From: an uncultured Prevotellaceae bacterium
GTDB taxonomy: Bacteria > Bacteroidota > Bacteroidia > Bacteroidales > Bacteroidaceae
Length of the DNA stretch: 38,929 bases
Reading direction: 5' to 3'
Assembly (NCBI GenBank): GCA_902783165.1
Contig: CACZPU010000054.1
Coordinates: 1 to 38,929, forward strand
Part shown: positions 1 to 10,955 of the stretch, in pieces
How the letters are laid out: each line of letters begins with the position of its first letter
How positions within the stretch are numbered: the first letter of the stretch is position 1
Program-made: the position numbers and the translations under genes
The notes under the pieces: model-generated
Seen by the model: only the letters and a program-made list of their open reading frames with translations
Told to the model about the DNA's origin: nothing
The model's database searches: none

Positions 1-453
1 GTAATTAGGTGCATTCTCTAATTTCAGATATTCCACATCATAGCCTTCTTCACGTGGTGTACCAACGATGCCTCCCCAACAGCGAATAACAAGATGGGTC
101 TTTGACAATCTCTCAATAGCAGTATAGATAGGGCACATGACACCTTCATAGACATCCACCATGATTTCTCCCTCGTCAGAAACCCACCATTTCCCACTGT
201 GTATCTCATACCAGCTCTCGGAGTTCATTGCCCATTCAATGATCTCACCATCATTCTTAAAGCATAATCCACTTTGGCTGTTGCTGTCTTTGATTCCAGT
301 CTGATTATCAGCTATGACTTTCCAGTAGCCTAAGAGATTAGAGGTTTCAGCTGTACTCATTGACGTCTCGTCTTCCTCATCGCTGCTGCAAGCACAAAGC
401 ATTCCTGATATCAGCAGGAGCATGCTCATCCATAAAAGACTTTTCTTCTTCAT
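1..453 (-). CDS. Putative lipoprotein, 3' end beyond the window edge
   Basis: An open frame of 151 codons runs from the ATG at 453 to the left edge with no stop, so the C-terminus is missing. The N-terminus (MKKKSLLWMSMLLLISGMLCACSSDEEDE) is a lipoprotein signal peptide: basic start, hydrophobic stretch, then two cysteines at about residues 20 and 22 followed by Ser-Ser-Asp-Glu-Glu. That acidic tail after the lipobox cysteine resembles the surface-export signal of Bacteroidetes lipoproteins. The rest is soluble and tryptophan-rich, with the segment LLGYWKV typical of small lipocalin-like Bacteroidales lipoproteins that open with a 'G.W' strand. The exact family is not certain. A TAnnTTTG box lies just upstream at 481-488. 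Confidence 0.72.
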   Translation of the reverse strand, partial: MKKKSLLWMSMLLLISGMLCACSSDEEDETSMSTAETSNLLGYWKVIADNQTGIKDSNSQSGLCFKNDGEIIEWAMNSESWYEIHSGKWWVSDEGEIMVDVYEGVMCPIYTAIERLSKTHLVIRCWGGIVGTPREEGYDVEYLKLENAPNY

Positions 454-480
454 CTTTGCATTCTTTTTTGGTTCTTTCTA

Positions 481-488
481 CAAATATA
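481..488 (-). promoter_or_regulatory. Candidate -7 box for the left-edge lipoprotein
   Basis: On the minus strand this reads TATATTTG and fits the Bacteroidetes TAnnTTTG element, 27 bases before the lipoprotein start. I see no good TTTG at the -33 spacing, so this is a weak call. Confidence 0.4.
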
Positions 489-558
489 ATGCGGAAAAGG
501 GAAATCTTATATAATATTGCGTTAAATAATCTGAAACACAAGCGTTTTCTTACAAGAA

Positions 559-921
559 TTGCGTACCTTTAATATTATAAAAGAAGAACTCGATGCGAAG
601 GACGTGCTGGAAGACTGTTTCATGAAAAACTTTGCATTGATACCAACCTTAGACTATCGAGGCGAACAAGCCTTTAGGGTAATGGTTGAGACATGCATGA
701 GTGTCACCCTGCCTAGTGACTATCAGGGCAAGAAACCTTGGCAATGGTCTGTCAATGCGGCGGTAGGTGCTGAGTATACCTTTATCTCTCAATTGGGTGT
801 ATACTTAGAGCCGTCGCTGGGCTATTACTTCTGCGACGGCTCCAATCTCGAGCATTATTATAAGGAACATCCGCTGGCTCCCTCTATTGAGTTCGGCCTG
901 CGGATGCATATTGGGCGTTAA
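559..921 (+). pseudogene. Remnant: ECF sigma-like start joined to the tail of an outer-membrane barrel protein
   Basis: The frame opens only at a TTG (559), has no signal peptide, and codes for about 120 residues. The C-terminal ~65 residues (WSVNAAVGAEYTF through LGVYLEPSLGYYF to EFGLRMHIGR) read like the last strands of the barrel of Bacteroidales outer-membrane beta-barrel proteins, including those with an N-terminal anti-sigma-like part. The first ~25 residues (NIIKEELDAKDVLEDCFMK) resemble region 2 of ECF sigma factors, where 'AEDivQDcF.k' is usual. In this family the sigma gene commonly sits next to the barrel gene, so a deletion that fused the two is a reasonable reading. The middle (about residues 25-45) matches neither part. 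The sigma similarity is inference; the barrel similarity is firmer. Confidence 0.5.
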
Positions 922-922
922 C

Positions 923-3184
923 TTATTTCTTCAGCCAGCGGTCGAGCCAGTTGAAGAATGTTCGCTGCCATAGCACGCCGTTCTGGGGTTTCAGCACCCA
1001 ATGATTCTCATCGGGGAAGATGAGCAGCTCAGCAGGTATGCCCTTCATGCGGGCGGCGTTGAAGGCAGACATGCCTTGTGTGTAGTTGATGCGATAGTCT
1101 TTCTCGCCATGGATACAGAGGATGGGGGTGTCCCATTTCTCTACCATTTTATGTGGAGAGTCGTGATAGGTCTTCTTGGCACGTGGCATCTGCGGACGGT
1201 GCCAGTAGGCCTCGTCGTACTCCCAGTTGGAGAACCAGTTCTCCTCAGTTTCCAGATACATGGAAGCCAGGTTGAATGCACCATCGTGGGCAATGAAAGC
1301 CTTGAATCGCTTCTCGTGGATGCCTGCGAGATAGTAGACGCTAAAGCCGCCAAACGATGCGCCAACAGCCGCCAGACGGTCGCGATCGACAAAGGGCAGC
1401 GAGTCAGCAGCAAAGTCGATGGCAGCAAGGTAGTCGTCCATGCACTGGCCGGTCCAGTCGCCTGAGATTTGCTCCTTCCACTCCTGTCCGAAGCCAGGCA
1501 GACCATGGCGGTTGGGAGCCACAACCACATAGCCGTTGGCTGCCATCATCTGGAAATTCCATCGGTAGCTCCAGAACTGTGATACAGGACTCTGCGGACC
1601 ACCTTCGCAGAAGAGCAGTGCCGGATACTTCTTGCCTTCCTCATAGTTGGCGGGCAGCATCACCCACACCAGTTCTTTCTTGCCATCGGTTGTCGGCACC
1701 CAGTATTGTTGCATCTTGCCGAGTTTCAACTGTGAAAGGATATGGTCGTTTTCATGCGTAATCTGCCAAGTCTCGGCATTAGCCTTGAACACCTTGTCCT
1801 TGGGGGAATCGTTACGCATGACGAACTTTCCGGAAGGCAGTACGTAATAGATGTCCGTCGGGTGACTGAGGCTCTGTTGGGTAGCAATCAGGGCGTTGCC
1901 CTTGTTTGCCATCTGCAGCGAGGTCCAGTCGTGCCAGCCTTCAGTGAGTTGGAAAACGTGTCCGCTGTGTAGCACGGTGTACATGTTGCAGCAGCCTTCC
2001 CACACGCTGAGGAAGTAGAGGCGGGGTGACGATACCGTTACCTTCCTGCCATTCTTGCTCTTGATTTCCTTGGTTGAATTTCCCGGGTAGGAAGCCCAGC
2101 AGAAGGCGTCGACGTCGCTCTTCCAGTCGACATATTCCTTTTTGCCTGTAGCCAACTCGTGGATGCAGAGGCGATTGAGGTCAGCCTCGTAGCCGTCACG
2201 CTCCATCGAGAGCCAGGCGATATACTTGCCGTCGGGAGAGAACTGCGGGTTCTGGTCGTAGCCCACGTTGTTCTTCAGGTTCTCAGGGGCATTGACAGCC
2301 TGGATGGCCAGAGTCTTGGTGGGGTCAACCTCGGGTGCCACATAATCGGCAGGCTTGCACAGATTAACAGTTTTCTTCGTATCAACATTGTACATGAAGA
2401 TGTCGGAATCGGTGCTGATGCTATAGGCCAGTCCGGTCTTTTTGCGACATGTGTATGCAATGTTCTTGGAATCGATGCTCCAGTCGAGTTGTTCGATACC
2501 TCCGAATGGTTCCATAGGGCATTCGTAGGGTTCGCCTTCGAGGATGTCGATGGCATTCTGTATGCCATTTTGTGTTACATCAGCCACGAAAGGATGCTGG
2601 ATGCTCTCTACATAGTGGTCCCAATGGCGATACATCAAATCGGTAACCAGGCGGCCGGAAGCCTTGGGCAGGTCGTCGGGATTCTTCTTAATTACCTCGT
2701 GGAAAGGCATCGATTTGATGATGATGACTTTAGAGCGATTTGGTGAAAACTTGAACCCTTCCACGGCACCGTCGGTTTTTGACAACTGCTTGCGATTGGA
2801 GCCGTCGGCGTTCATAGTCCAGATTTCCCCTCCTGAGATAAACGCGATGGTGTTGGAGTCAAGCCATGCGGCGTCAGTTTCATTCTTTGAACCCTTGGTG
2901 AGAAGCACTTGGTTGGTTCCGTCGGCATTCATCATGTAGAGCACGTGGTGGCTCTTATTCTCTTTGACACTATAATAGCCCACTTGGTATACAATCTTTT
3001 GTCCGTCGGGCGAAGCATCGTAGCTGCTGATGCGTCCCATAGCCCAAAGTGCCTCTGGAGTCATGAGGTCGCTTTTCAACTTGATGTTATTCTTTAAGAT
3101 AGGCTTTGCCATGTCTTGTTGTGCTTTAATGGTGCCGCATGACAGAAAGAAGAGTGATACGGCGAAGATTATTTGTTTTTTCAT
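923..3184 (-). CDS. S9 family serine peptidase (prolyl oligopeptidase / acylaminoacyl peptidase type)
   Basis: A 753-residue exported peptidase. Residues 1-21 form a signal peptide ending in Ala-Gln. Residues ~45-470 hold repeated beta-propeller blades (WD40-like motifs such as 'SPDGKYIAWLS' and 'MNADGSNRKQLS'), which gate access to the active site in this family. Residues ~500-753 are the alpha/beta-hydrolase domain. The likely catalytic triad is Ser610 in GASFGGFS, Asp696 in HGEKDYR and His728 in ENHWVL. The family cuts oligopeptides, often after proline, and this one probably works in the periplasm on imported peptides. It lies 40 bases behind yidC with no promoter between them, so it is probably the last gene of a pyrG-yidC-S9 unit. 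The gene looks clearly more GC-rich than much of the window. Specificity (DPP, tripeptidyl or acyl-peptide) cannot be read from sequence. Confidence 0.92.
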   Translation of the reverse strand: MKKQIIFAVSLFFLSCGTIKAQQDMAKPILKNNIKLKSDLMTPEALWAMGRISSYDASPDGQKIVYQVGYYSVKENKSHHVLYMMNADGTNQVLLTKGSKNETDAAWLDSNTIAFISGGEIWTMNADGSNRKQLSKTDGAVEGFKFSPNRSKVIIIKSMPFHEVIKKNPDDLPKASGRLVTDLMYRHWDHYVESIQHPFVADVTQNGIQNAIDILEGEPYECPMEPFGGIEQLDWSIDSKNIAYTCRKKTGLAYSISTDSDIFMYNVDTKKTVNLCKPADYVAPEVDPTKTLAIQAVNAPENLKNNVGYDQNPQFSPDGKYIAWLSMERDGYEADLNRLCIHELATGKKEYVDWKSDVDAFCWASYPGNSTKEIKSKNGRKVTVSSPRLYFLSVWEGCCNMYTVLHSGHVFQLTEGWHDWTSLQMANKGNALIATQQSLSHPTDIYYVLPSGKFVMRNDSPKDKVFKANAETWQITHENDHILSQLKLGKMQQYWVPTTDGKKELVWVMLPANYEEGKKYPALLFCEGGPQSPVSQFWSYRWNFQMMAANGYVVVAPNRHGLPGFGQEWKEQISGDWTGQCMDDYLAAIDFAADSLPFVDRDRLAAVGASFGGFSVYYLAGIHEKRFKAFIAHDGAFNLASMYLETEENWFSNWEYDEAYWHRPQMPRAKKTYHDSPHKMVEKWDTPILCIHGEKDYRINYTQGMSAFNAARMKGIPAELLIFPDENHWVLKPQNGVLWQRTFFNWLDRWLKK

Positions 3185-3224
3185 TGTTGATTATATGACG
3201 ATTAAAGATTATTGACACAACCGG

Positions 3225-5120
3225 TTATCTGTTCATTCTCTCGTTTCTCTGCTTCTTGAGTTCGTCTGCCTGCTTTTGGAGCGCCTCAAGACGTGCTGCC
3301 ATACCTCCCATCTTCTTGGGATTGTTCTGGTTTTCTTTGTAGCGTGCCTCAAGGATGGAGAGAAGTTTTTCGTCGTTGGTTGTCTTGCGGAGAGTCCACA
3401 TGATGGCGGCACTGAAGAACAACGAAACAAAGTAATAGAAGTTAAGTCCAGAGGAATAGTCATTGAACATGAAGAAGAACATGACGGGCATGAGGTACAT
3501 CATCCATTGCATCATTTTCATTTGTTCAGCCTGTTGTCCAACCATTTGGTCTTTCTGCTGTCGCATGGTCATCATAGAATAGAGCACGTTGGCAACACAG
3601 AAAAGAATACATGTGAGTGACAGGTGGTCGCCAATGAGCCATATGTTCTTTCCCCATTCAACGATTGGGTCGTAGGTGCTAAGGTCTTTCATCCAGAGGA
3701 AGCTTTCGCCTCTAAGCTGAATGGCGTTTGGCACATAGTTGAACATAGCAATCCAGATAGGCATCTGGATGAGCATGGGCAGACATCCTGACAAAGGTGA
3801 CACGCCGTACTTAGAATACATAGCCATCATGGCCTGCTGCTTCTGCATCTGGTCCTCCGGCTTGTCGTATTGTTTGGTGGCCTCGTCGAGTTTGGGCTTG
3901 AGCACGCGCATCTTAGCCGAAGACATATAGCTCTTCTTGACCAATGGGAATGTGATGGCTTTCAACAGCAATGTAATGAGTATCAAGACAATACCCATGT
4001 TCAAACCGAACTTGGTAAGCCAGTCGAAGACATAGAGTGTGAACCATCTGTTGATGATGCGAATGAGTGGCCATCCTAAATAAACCAGCCTTTCCAACTG
4101 CAGTTCCTTCCCAAACAGGCTTTGTTTTTCCACTTTCTGTAACAAACGGAAATCGTTGGGACCGTAATAGAATTCCAACTCGGTTGGCTTTTGTCCTGTT
4201 GGGTCGAAAGCCGTTTTCAGTTTAGCAGCATAATGCTTCAGATAATGCGTTTCCTTTTGTTGAGGAAGTGAAGTCATCAGCGAGTTTTGTGCGAAGTTGT
4301 CCTTGGCAATCATTACTGCTGAGAAATACTGGTTTTTGAAGGCTACCCAGTCAATCGACTCCTCGATGTGTTTGTCGACGTGCTCCTTGGTTTCGTTCAG
4401 ATAGTCGGTGCCACCATCGGAGAAATGGTAGGTAAGGGCAGAGCGTTGGTTCTCGAAGGTGAATCCCTTCTCTTGTTGACGGCAACGGTCGGTCCATTCG
4501 ATATCCATCTCCCTATAGTTGGGAGCAAACATTCCTCCCATTCCAATTGCTTGGATGGAAGCGTGTAGCAGATAGTCTTTTCCCAGCAGATACTTTATCT
4601 GGAGTTCCTTTCCAGAACCTGCGATGGCAGTGAAGGTCACAGTTGTATCAGTTTGTTCTGATGGCGTGAAATAGAGGTCTTTTGTAATGATGTTGATGTC
4701 TTTTCCTGCCAACATGAAGTTCAACAGTTGGTCTTTCTCATCAAACAGAGTCACATCTTTGTTCTCCTCACGGTCTTTAAAATTCTTGATCATTGCTTTG
4801 CTGACGGTTCCACCTTTTGAGTTGAAGGTCAGTTCCACAAAAGAGTTTTTCAGAACAATGTTTTGCGACTCGCCACTTAACGCACTATGAAAAGCGGCAG
4901 TCGTATCATTTGCGGCCGAGGCTATTTGTTCTTGTTTTTTTGCCAGAGCTTCTTTCTCTAATAGTTTTGCCTTTTGCTCGGCTTTTTGTTTTGCTACCTG
5001 TGCTATGGAATCCTGCTTGCGCATGGCGTCGATTTCTTCCTTTGATGGTTGCTGCCACCAACTGAAACCAATGAGTACAGCTGCTATAAGCAAGAATCCA
5101 ATAATCGTGTTCTTGTCCAT
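3225..5120 (-). CDS. yidC: Membrane protein insertase YidC
   Basis: This is the 631-residue insertase that places proteins into the inner membrane, alone or with Sec. It has the Gram-negative layout: an N-terminal membrane anchor (residues ~5-22), a coiled charged stretch (~25-65), a large periplasmic P1 beta-domain (~80-345), then the conserved five-helix core from ~355. The groove arginine expected in this family is present at about residue 405 in the context AKMRVLKPKL. The C1 hairpin (KQYDKPEDQMQKQQAMMAMY) and the segment SPLSGCLPMLIQMPIW are typical. The basic C-terminal helix (~605-631, many Lys, Arg and Gln) is longer than in E. coli and may contact ribosomes, which is an inference. 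The gene follows pyrG by 73 bases. Confidence 0.97.
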   Translation of the reverse strand: MDKNTIIGFLLIAAVLIGFSWWQQPSKEEIDAMRKQDSIAQVAKQKAEQKAKLLEKEALAKKQEQIASAANDTTAAFHSALSGESQNIVLKNSFVELTFNSKGGTVSKAMIKNFKDREENKDVTLFDEKDQLLNFMLAGKDINIITKDLYFTPSEQTDTTVTFTAIAGSGKELQIKYLLGKDYLLHASIQAIGMGGMFAPNYREMDIEWTDRCRQQEKGFTFENQRSALTYHFSDGGTDYLNETKEHVDKHIEESIDWVAFKNQYFSAVMIAKDNFAQNSLMTSLPQQKETHYLKHYAAKLKTAFDPTGQKPTELEFYYGPNDFRLLQKVEKQSLFGKELQLERLVYLGWPLIRIINRWFTLYVFDWLTKFGLNMGIVLILITLLLKAITFPLVKKSYMSSAKMRVLKPKLDEATKQYDKPEDQMQKQQAMMAMYSKYGVSPLSGCLPMLIQMPIWIAMFNYVPNAIQLRGESFLWMKDLSTYDPIVEWGKNIWLIGDHLSLTCILFCVANVLYSMMTMRQQKDQMVGQQAEQMKMMQWMMYLMPVMFFFMFNDYSSGLNFYYFVSLFFSAAIMWTLRKTTNDEKLLSILEARYKENQNNPKKMGGMAARLEALQKQADELKKQRNERMNR

Positions 5121-5193
5121 TTACTATTTATTTCTTGATTTTATTATTTCGTTGAATCTTTTGTCGCACGCCATGACAAGACGGCACAACCCA

Positions 5194-6930
<1,737 letters not shown>

Positions 6931-6956
6931 TCATTTGCGCAGACGAGAAAGATAAT

Positions 6957-8951
6957 TCAGTCGGTAATGAGATTACCGGTGTATAGTTGATAGTATTTCC
7001 CTTTTTTGGCAAGAAGTTGCTCGTGGTTGCCCCGTTCGATGATGCGTCCTTTGTCCATCACCATAATCCAGTCGGCATTCCGAATTGTGCTGAGTCGGTG
7101 TGCGATGACAAAAGTTGTTCTTCCATTCATCAAAGAGTCCATTCCTTTTTGCACAAGTTGTTCTGTTCGTGTGTCGATGCTTGATGTGGCCTCGTCGAGA
7201 ATGAGTGCAGGAGGGTTGGCTACGGCAGCTCGTGCAATCGCAATCAGCTGTCGTTCCCCTTGTGAAAGATTTCCTCCATCGCCAGTCAGTTGGGTTTGAT
7301 ATCCCTCTGGAAGACGGCAGATGAAGTCGTCTGCATGAACGAGTTTTGCTGCTGAGATGCATTCTTCGTCGGAAGCATCAAGACGTCCGTATCTGATGTT
7401 GTCAATGACGGTACCTGTGAATAGTCTTGTTTCTTGAAGCACCATTCCCAGTGAACGCCTAAGTTCGTTCCTTTGAATACGGTTTATATTGATGCCATCG
7501 TAAAGAATGCGTCCGTCTTGGATGTCGTAGAAACGGTTGATAAGGTTCGTGATAGTCGTCTTTCCTGCCCCTGTACCTCCAACGAGTGCTATTTTCTGAC
7601 CATAATCAGTGTCCATTTCTATATCGAAAAGCACCTGCTTGCCAAGAGTTTCTTTTCCGTCTTCTTGTAAAACAGGATAACTGAAGTCAACACCGAAGAA
7701 GTCGACCTCGCCCCGTTGCCTTATCAGTTTGTTGCCGTCTTTCCATGCCCAGATGCCTGTCTGTTCTTTGGTTTCTGATAGAGAACCGTCTTTCTCTGTT
7801 TTTACATTTACCAAAACAACATTGGCATCGTAGTCTTTCTCTGTTTTAGCGTCAAGCAGCTCGAAAACGCGAATGGCTCCTGCCACGGCATTGATGATGC
7901 TGTTGATTTGATTGGAAACCTCAGAAACTGGCCGAGTGAAGTTCTTGATAAGGGTGAGGTAACTAACAAGTGTTCCTACGGAAAGAGGGAAAAGATGTAA
8001 CAGTATGCGATTGTCATTGGCAGGAAATGTCACGGCTGCGAATTTCAATACCAGCATAGAGCCGAGAATAGCAGTCATTACATAGATGAGGTTGGATAGG
8101 TTTCCATTAACCGGCATTACAATGTTTGCTACACGGTTGGCATTGAATGTGCTAGAGCGTAATTGCTCATTTAGTTGTTCGAAATGAGTTGCCACTTGGT
8201 CTTCACGACAAAATATCTTTACCACTTTCTGTCCCGTGAGCATTTCTTCAATAAAACCGTTCATGTTGCCAAGATTGGTTTGTTGTGCGTAGAAGAACTT
8301 AGAGGAACGACTGCCTAATAATCTGGTGGTGTAAATCATGACAAACGACATGATAACAGTAAGAATTGTGAGTGGCAGGCTGAGAACAACCATGCTGGTA
8401 AATGTAAGTGTGATGGTGACAAGTGATGAAAACAGGTTCGGTATGCTGCTTATCATTTGTCTCAAAGTGTCGATATCATTTGTGTAGACCGACATGGTGT
8501 TGCCATGTGCATGAGTGTCAAAATATTTGATAGGAAGCTTCTGCATGTGACTAAAGACATCGATTCTCAGGCGTTTGAGTGTTCCTTGGCTCACATTGAT
8601 CATCAGTCTGCTGTGTATATAAGAGCACAAAGCACCTATGACAAGCACAACGGCAAGATTTTCCAACGCATGGGCAAGCGGGTTGAAGTCAGGGTTGTCC
8701 ATTTTCGTGAGTGGGAGGATGTAGTCGTCTATCAGTGTCCGTGTGAATAAGGTTGAAGTGAGGGTGGTGGCTGAGGTAATTAAAATACACACCATGACAG
8801 TAAGCAATGACCATTTATAGTTCACTGCCACATATTTAAGAAGGCGGAAGATGATTTTTGTTCCTCCTTTTGGCATTTTTGCAATGCCCATATTCCTGCC
8901 CCCGTGTCCGCCTCTTCCTCCGGGGCCCATGCCTATTCTTGGTTGTGCCAT
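6957..8951 (-). CDS. ABC exporter half-transporter with consensus ATP site (permease-ATPase)
   Basis: A 664-residue fused permease and ATPase. A glycine-rich leader (GMGPGGRGGHGGRN, residues ~7-20) precedes six membrane helices (~45-350). The NBD has Walker A GGTGAGKTT (458-466), a divergent signature LSQGE (562-566), Walker B LILDE with catalytic Glu587, and the H-loop His618 in IAHRLS. A non-conserved charged stretch (~375-430) separates the two domains. The start overlaps the end of the upstream half-transporter by 19 bases, so translation is probably coupled and the two form a heterodimer. Its Walker motifs would build the active ATP site with the partner's good VSGGQ signature. Relatives such as LmrCD, BmrCD and TM287/288 export drugs or lipids; the substrate here is unknown. 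Confidence 0.93.
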   Translation of the reverse strand: MAQPRIGMGPGGRGGHGGRNMGIAKMPKGGTKIIFRLLKYVAVNYKWSLLTVMVCILITSATTLTSTLFTRTLIDDYILPLTKMDNPDFNPLAHALENLAVVLVIGALCSYIHSRLMINVSQGTLKRLRIDVFSHMQKLPIKYFDTHAHGNTMSVYTNDIDTLRQMISSIPNLFSSLVTITLTFTSMVVLSLPLTILTVIMSFVMIYTTRLLGSRSSKFFYAQQTNLGNMNGFIEEMLTGQKVVKIFCREDQVATHFEQLNEQLRSSTFNANRVANIVMPVNGNLSNLIYVMTAILGSMLVLKFAAVTFPANDNRILLHLFPLSVGTLVSYLTLIKNFTRPVSEVSNQINSIINAVAGAIRVFELLDAKTEKDYDANVVLVNVKTEKDGSLSETKEQTGIWAWKDGNKLIRQRGEVDFFGVDFSYPVLQEDGKETLGKQVLFDIEMDTDYGQKIALVGGTGAGKTTITNLINRFYDIQDGRILYDGININRIQRNELRRSLGMVLQETRLFTGTVIDNIRYGRLDASDEECISAAKLVHADDFICRLPEGYQTQLTGDGGNLSQGERQLIAIARAAVANPPALILDEATSSIDTRTEQLVQKGMDSLMNGRTTFVIAHRLSTIRNADWIMVMDKGRIIERGNHEQLLAKKGKYYQLYTGNLITD

Positions 8952-10720
8952 GCTTTTGCCTCCTTCTCGTCAAAATCACCTTTGTCCTTCATTTGGATAT
9001 GGTATATTTCTTGGTAAATAGGGTTGTCTTTCAGAAGATTGTCGTGTGTGTCGAATCCAGTTACTTTTCCGCTCTGCATCACAATGATTCGATCGGCATT
9101 CTGCACACTTTGTATGCGTTGAGCAATGATTATTTTGGTCATTTGTGGCAGTTCTTCTCTGAATGCCTTTTGTATTTTTCTGTCGGTTTCGGTGTCGCAA
9201 GCACTTGTTGAATCGTCGAAAATCATGATTTTTGGTTTCTTCAGTAGGGCACGAGCAATGCACAACCTTTGTTTTTGACCACCAGAAACATTGCTTCCGT
9301 TCTGTTCAAGATATGTGTTGTAGCCATCGGTTTTCTGCTTGATGAATTCGTCGGCACAAGCCAATCGGCATGCTCTTTCACACTCTTCGATAGTGGCATC
9401 TTCCTTGCCCCATCTTAGATTTTCCAAAATAGTGCCAGAAAATAACATGTTCTTTTGCAAGACAAGGGAAACGTTATTGCGCAAGGTTGTTAAATCGTAT
9501 TGCTTCACATCGACTCCTCCAACTTTCACACAACCTATAGTCGTATCATAAAGACGGCTCACGAGTGTGGCAATAGATGACTTTCCGCTACCGGTACCAC
9601 CAATGATACCGATTGTTTCACCGCTGTTGATGTGAAGGTTGATGTCGCGAATGGCATACGATGTGTTGTCGTTGCTATTGTTTTGCGACTTGTGGTAAGT
9701 GAAGCTGACATTCTCGAAGTCGATGCTTCCGTCTTTCATCTCGCAAACAGCATCGTTCTCTGGATTCGTGATGTCGGCTTTCTCGTCAATTACTTCAATC
9801 ACTCTTTTTGCGCTGGCTGCACTCATGGTAAGGTTAACGAAAATCATGGATAGCATCATCAGAGAAGACAAAATGGTCATAACGTATGTGATGAGCGATG
9901 TCAATTGTCCGGTTGTTAATTCTCCAATGACAATGTACTGTGCCCCAAACCATGACAGGGATATGATGCAACCATAAACAACTAACATCATGATGGGATG
10001 GTTCAGCGCTTGGAGGCTTTCTGTCTTGACAAATAGTTTATAAAGTGCCTCGGCAGCTTTCTTGAATTTAGTGTTTTCGTACTCCTCGCGCACAAAAGCC
10101 TTCACCACTCTAATTGCTGAAATGTTCTCTTGTACGGTGTTGTTCAAATCATCGTATCGAAGAAACACTTGGGCGAACAATTTGACGGTACGTGACAAAA
10201 TGAAATATAAGGCTATGCCCAATACAAGCAATGCAACAACAAATATAGTGCTCATCTTCAGGTTGATGAACACGCACATGAACACGCTGAATATCAAATT
10301 AAGTGGAGCGCGTACAGAGATTCGCATCAACATCTGAAATGCCTGCTGAAGACTTTGAACATCAGTGGTCATACGCGTTATTAGACCACCACTTGAAAAC
10401 TTGTCGATGTTAGAAAAAGAAAAGGTCTGTATGTTGTTGAACATAGCATTTCGAAGATTCGATGCAAATCCGGAGGAGGCATATGCAGAAAAGCGACCAG
10501 ACAAAATGCCAAACATCATGCTGAAGAATGCCATTATCAGCATGATTCCACCATAGAGATACACTTTGCTAATGTCACCAGCCATAATACCGCGGTCGAT
10601 AATCCACGATGTTACATAAGGAATAAGCACACCCATCACCACTTCCAGAGCAGTGAAAATAGGTGTCAGCAATGCTGCTGTACGGAATTCTCCTACTTGT
10701 TGAATGAGCTTTTTAATCAA
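8933..10720 (-). CDS. ABC exporter half-transporter with degenerate ATP site
   Basis: A 595-residue partner of the next gene, with six membrane helices (~15-310) and an NBD. Walker A GGTGSGKSS (374-382) and the signature VSGGQ (478-482) are normal. The residue after Walker B is Asp503 in IFDDST where Glu is expected, and the H-loop histidine is Gln534 in IAQRIQ. These two changes, together with the partner's odd LSQGE signature, define one catalytically weak ATP site, as in known heterodimeric exporters. The only good start is a TTG at 10720: an in-frame stop lies just upstream and no ATG comes before the membrane domain. A strong promoter lies about 85 bases upstream. Confidence 0.92.
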   Translation of the reverse strand: MIKKLIQQVGEFRTAALLTPIFTALEVVMGVLIPYVTSWIIDRGIMAGDISKVYLYGGIMLIMAFFSMMFGILSGRFSAYASSGFASNLRNAMFNNIQTFSFSNIDKFSSGGLITRMTTDVQSLQQAFQMLMRISVRAPLNLIFSVFMCVFINLKMSTIFVVALLVLGIALYFILSRTVKLFAQVFLRYDDLNNTVQENISAIRVVKAFVREEYENTKFKKAAEALYKLFVKTESLQALNHPIMMLVVYGCIISLSWFGAQYIVIGELTTGQLTSLITYVMTILSSLMMLSMIFVNLTMSAASAKRVIEVIDEKADITNPENDAVCEMKDGSIDFENVSFTYHKSQNNSNDNTSYAIRDINLHINSGETIGIIGGTGSGKSSIATLVSRLYDTTIGCVKVGGVDVKQYDLTTLRNNVSLVLQKNMLFSGTILENLRWGKEDATIEECERACRLACADEFIKQKTDGYNTYLEQNGSNVSGGQKQRLCIARALLKKPKIMIFDDSTSACDTETDRKIQKAFREELPQMTKIIIAQRIQSVQNADRIIVMQSGKVTGFDTHDNLLKDNPIYQEIYHIQMKDKGDFDEKEAKAWHNQE

Positions 10721-10805
10721 TTTGCCAATGGATTAAGTGCAACAATCTGAGGCGTAAAACATAGAACTACAGATTACTTCGCATGTTTCTTCTGCCACTT
10801 GGCTG

Positions 10806-10836
10806 CAAATTTATGAAAAAAAAGAAACACAACAAA
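10806..10836 (-). promoter_or_regulatory. Promoter of the ABC exporter pair
   Basis: Minus strand: TTTG (10833-10836), 19-base spacer, TAAATTTG (10806-10813), followed by CA. Both elements and the spacing match the Bacteroidetes consensus. The leader to the TTG start at 10720 is about 80 bases. Confidence 0.75.
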
Positions 10837-10955
10837 ATGTTTTTGTTTTTTTTACTTATAGTCAAATGAACAACCTTGTATTTTTGGATGATTACCTGTT
10901 TGCAAATATCTGTCAAACTCTCGGAGGTGAGAAATAAATTTCCTTTTTTTTGAAA

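Noticed and set aside
2159-2746. Open frame of 195 codons on the plus strand
   Set aside because: It lies entirely opposite the S9 peptidase gene; its codons reflect the complementary strand of that gene and it shows no domain.
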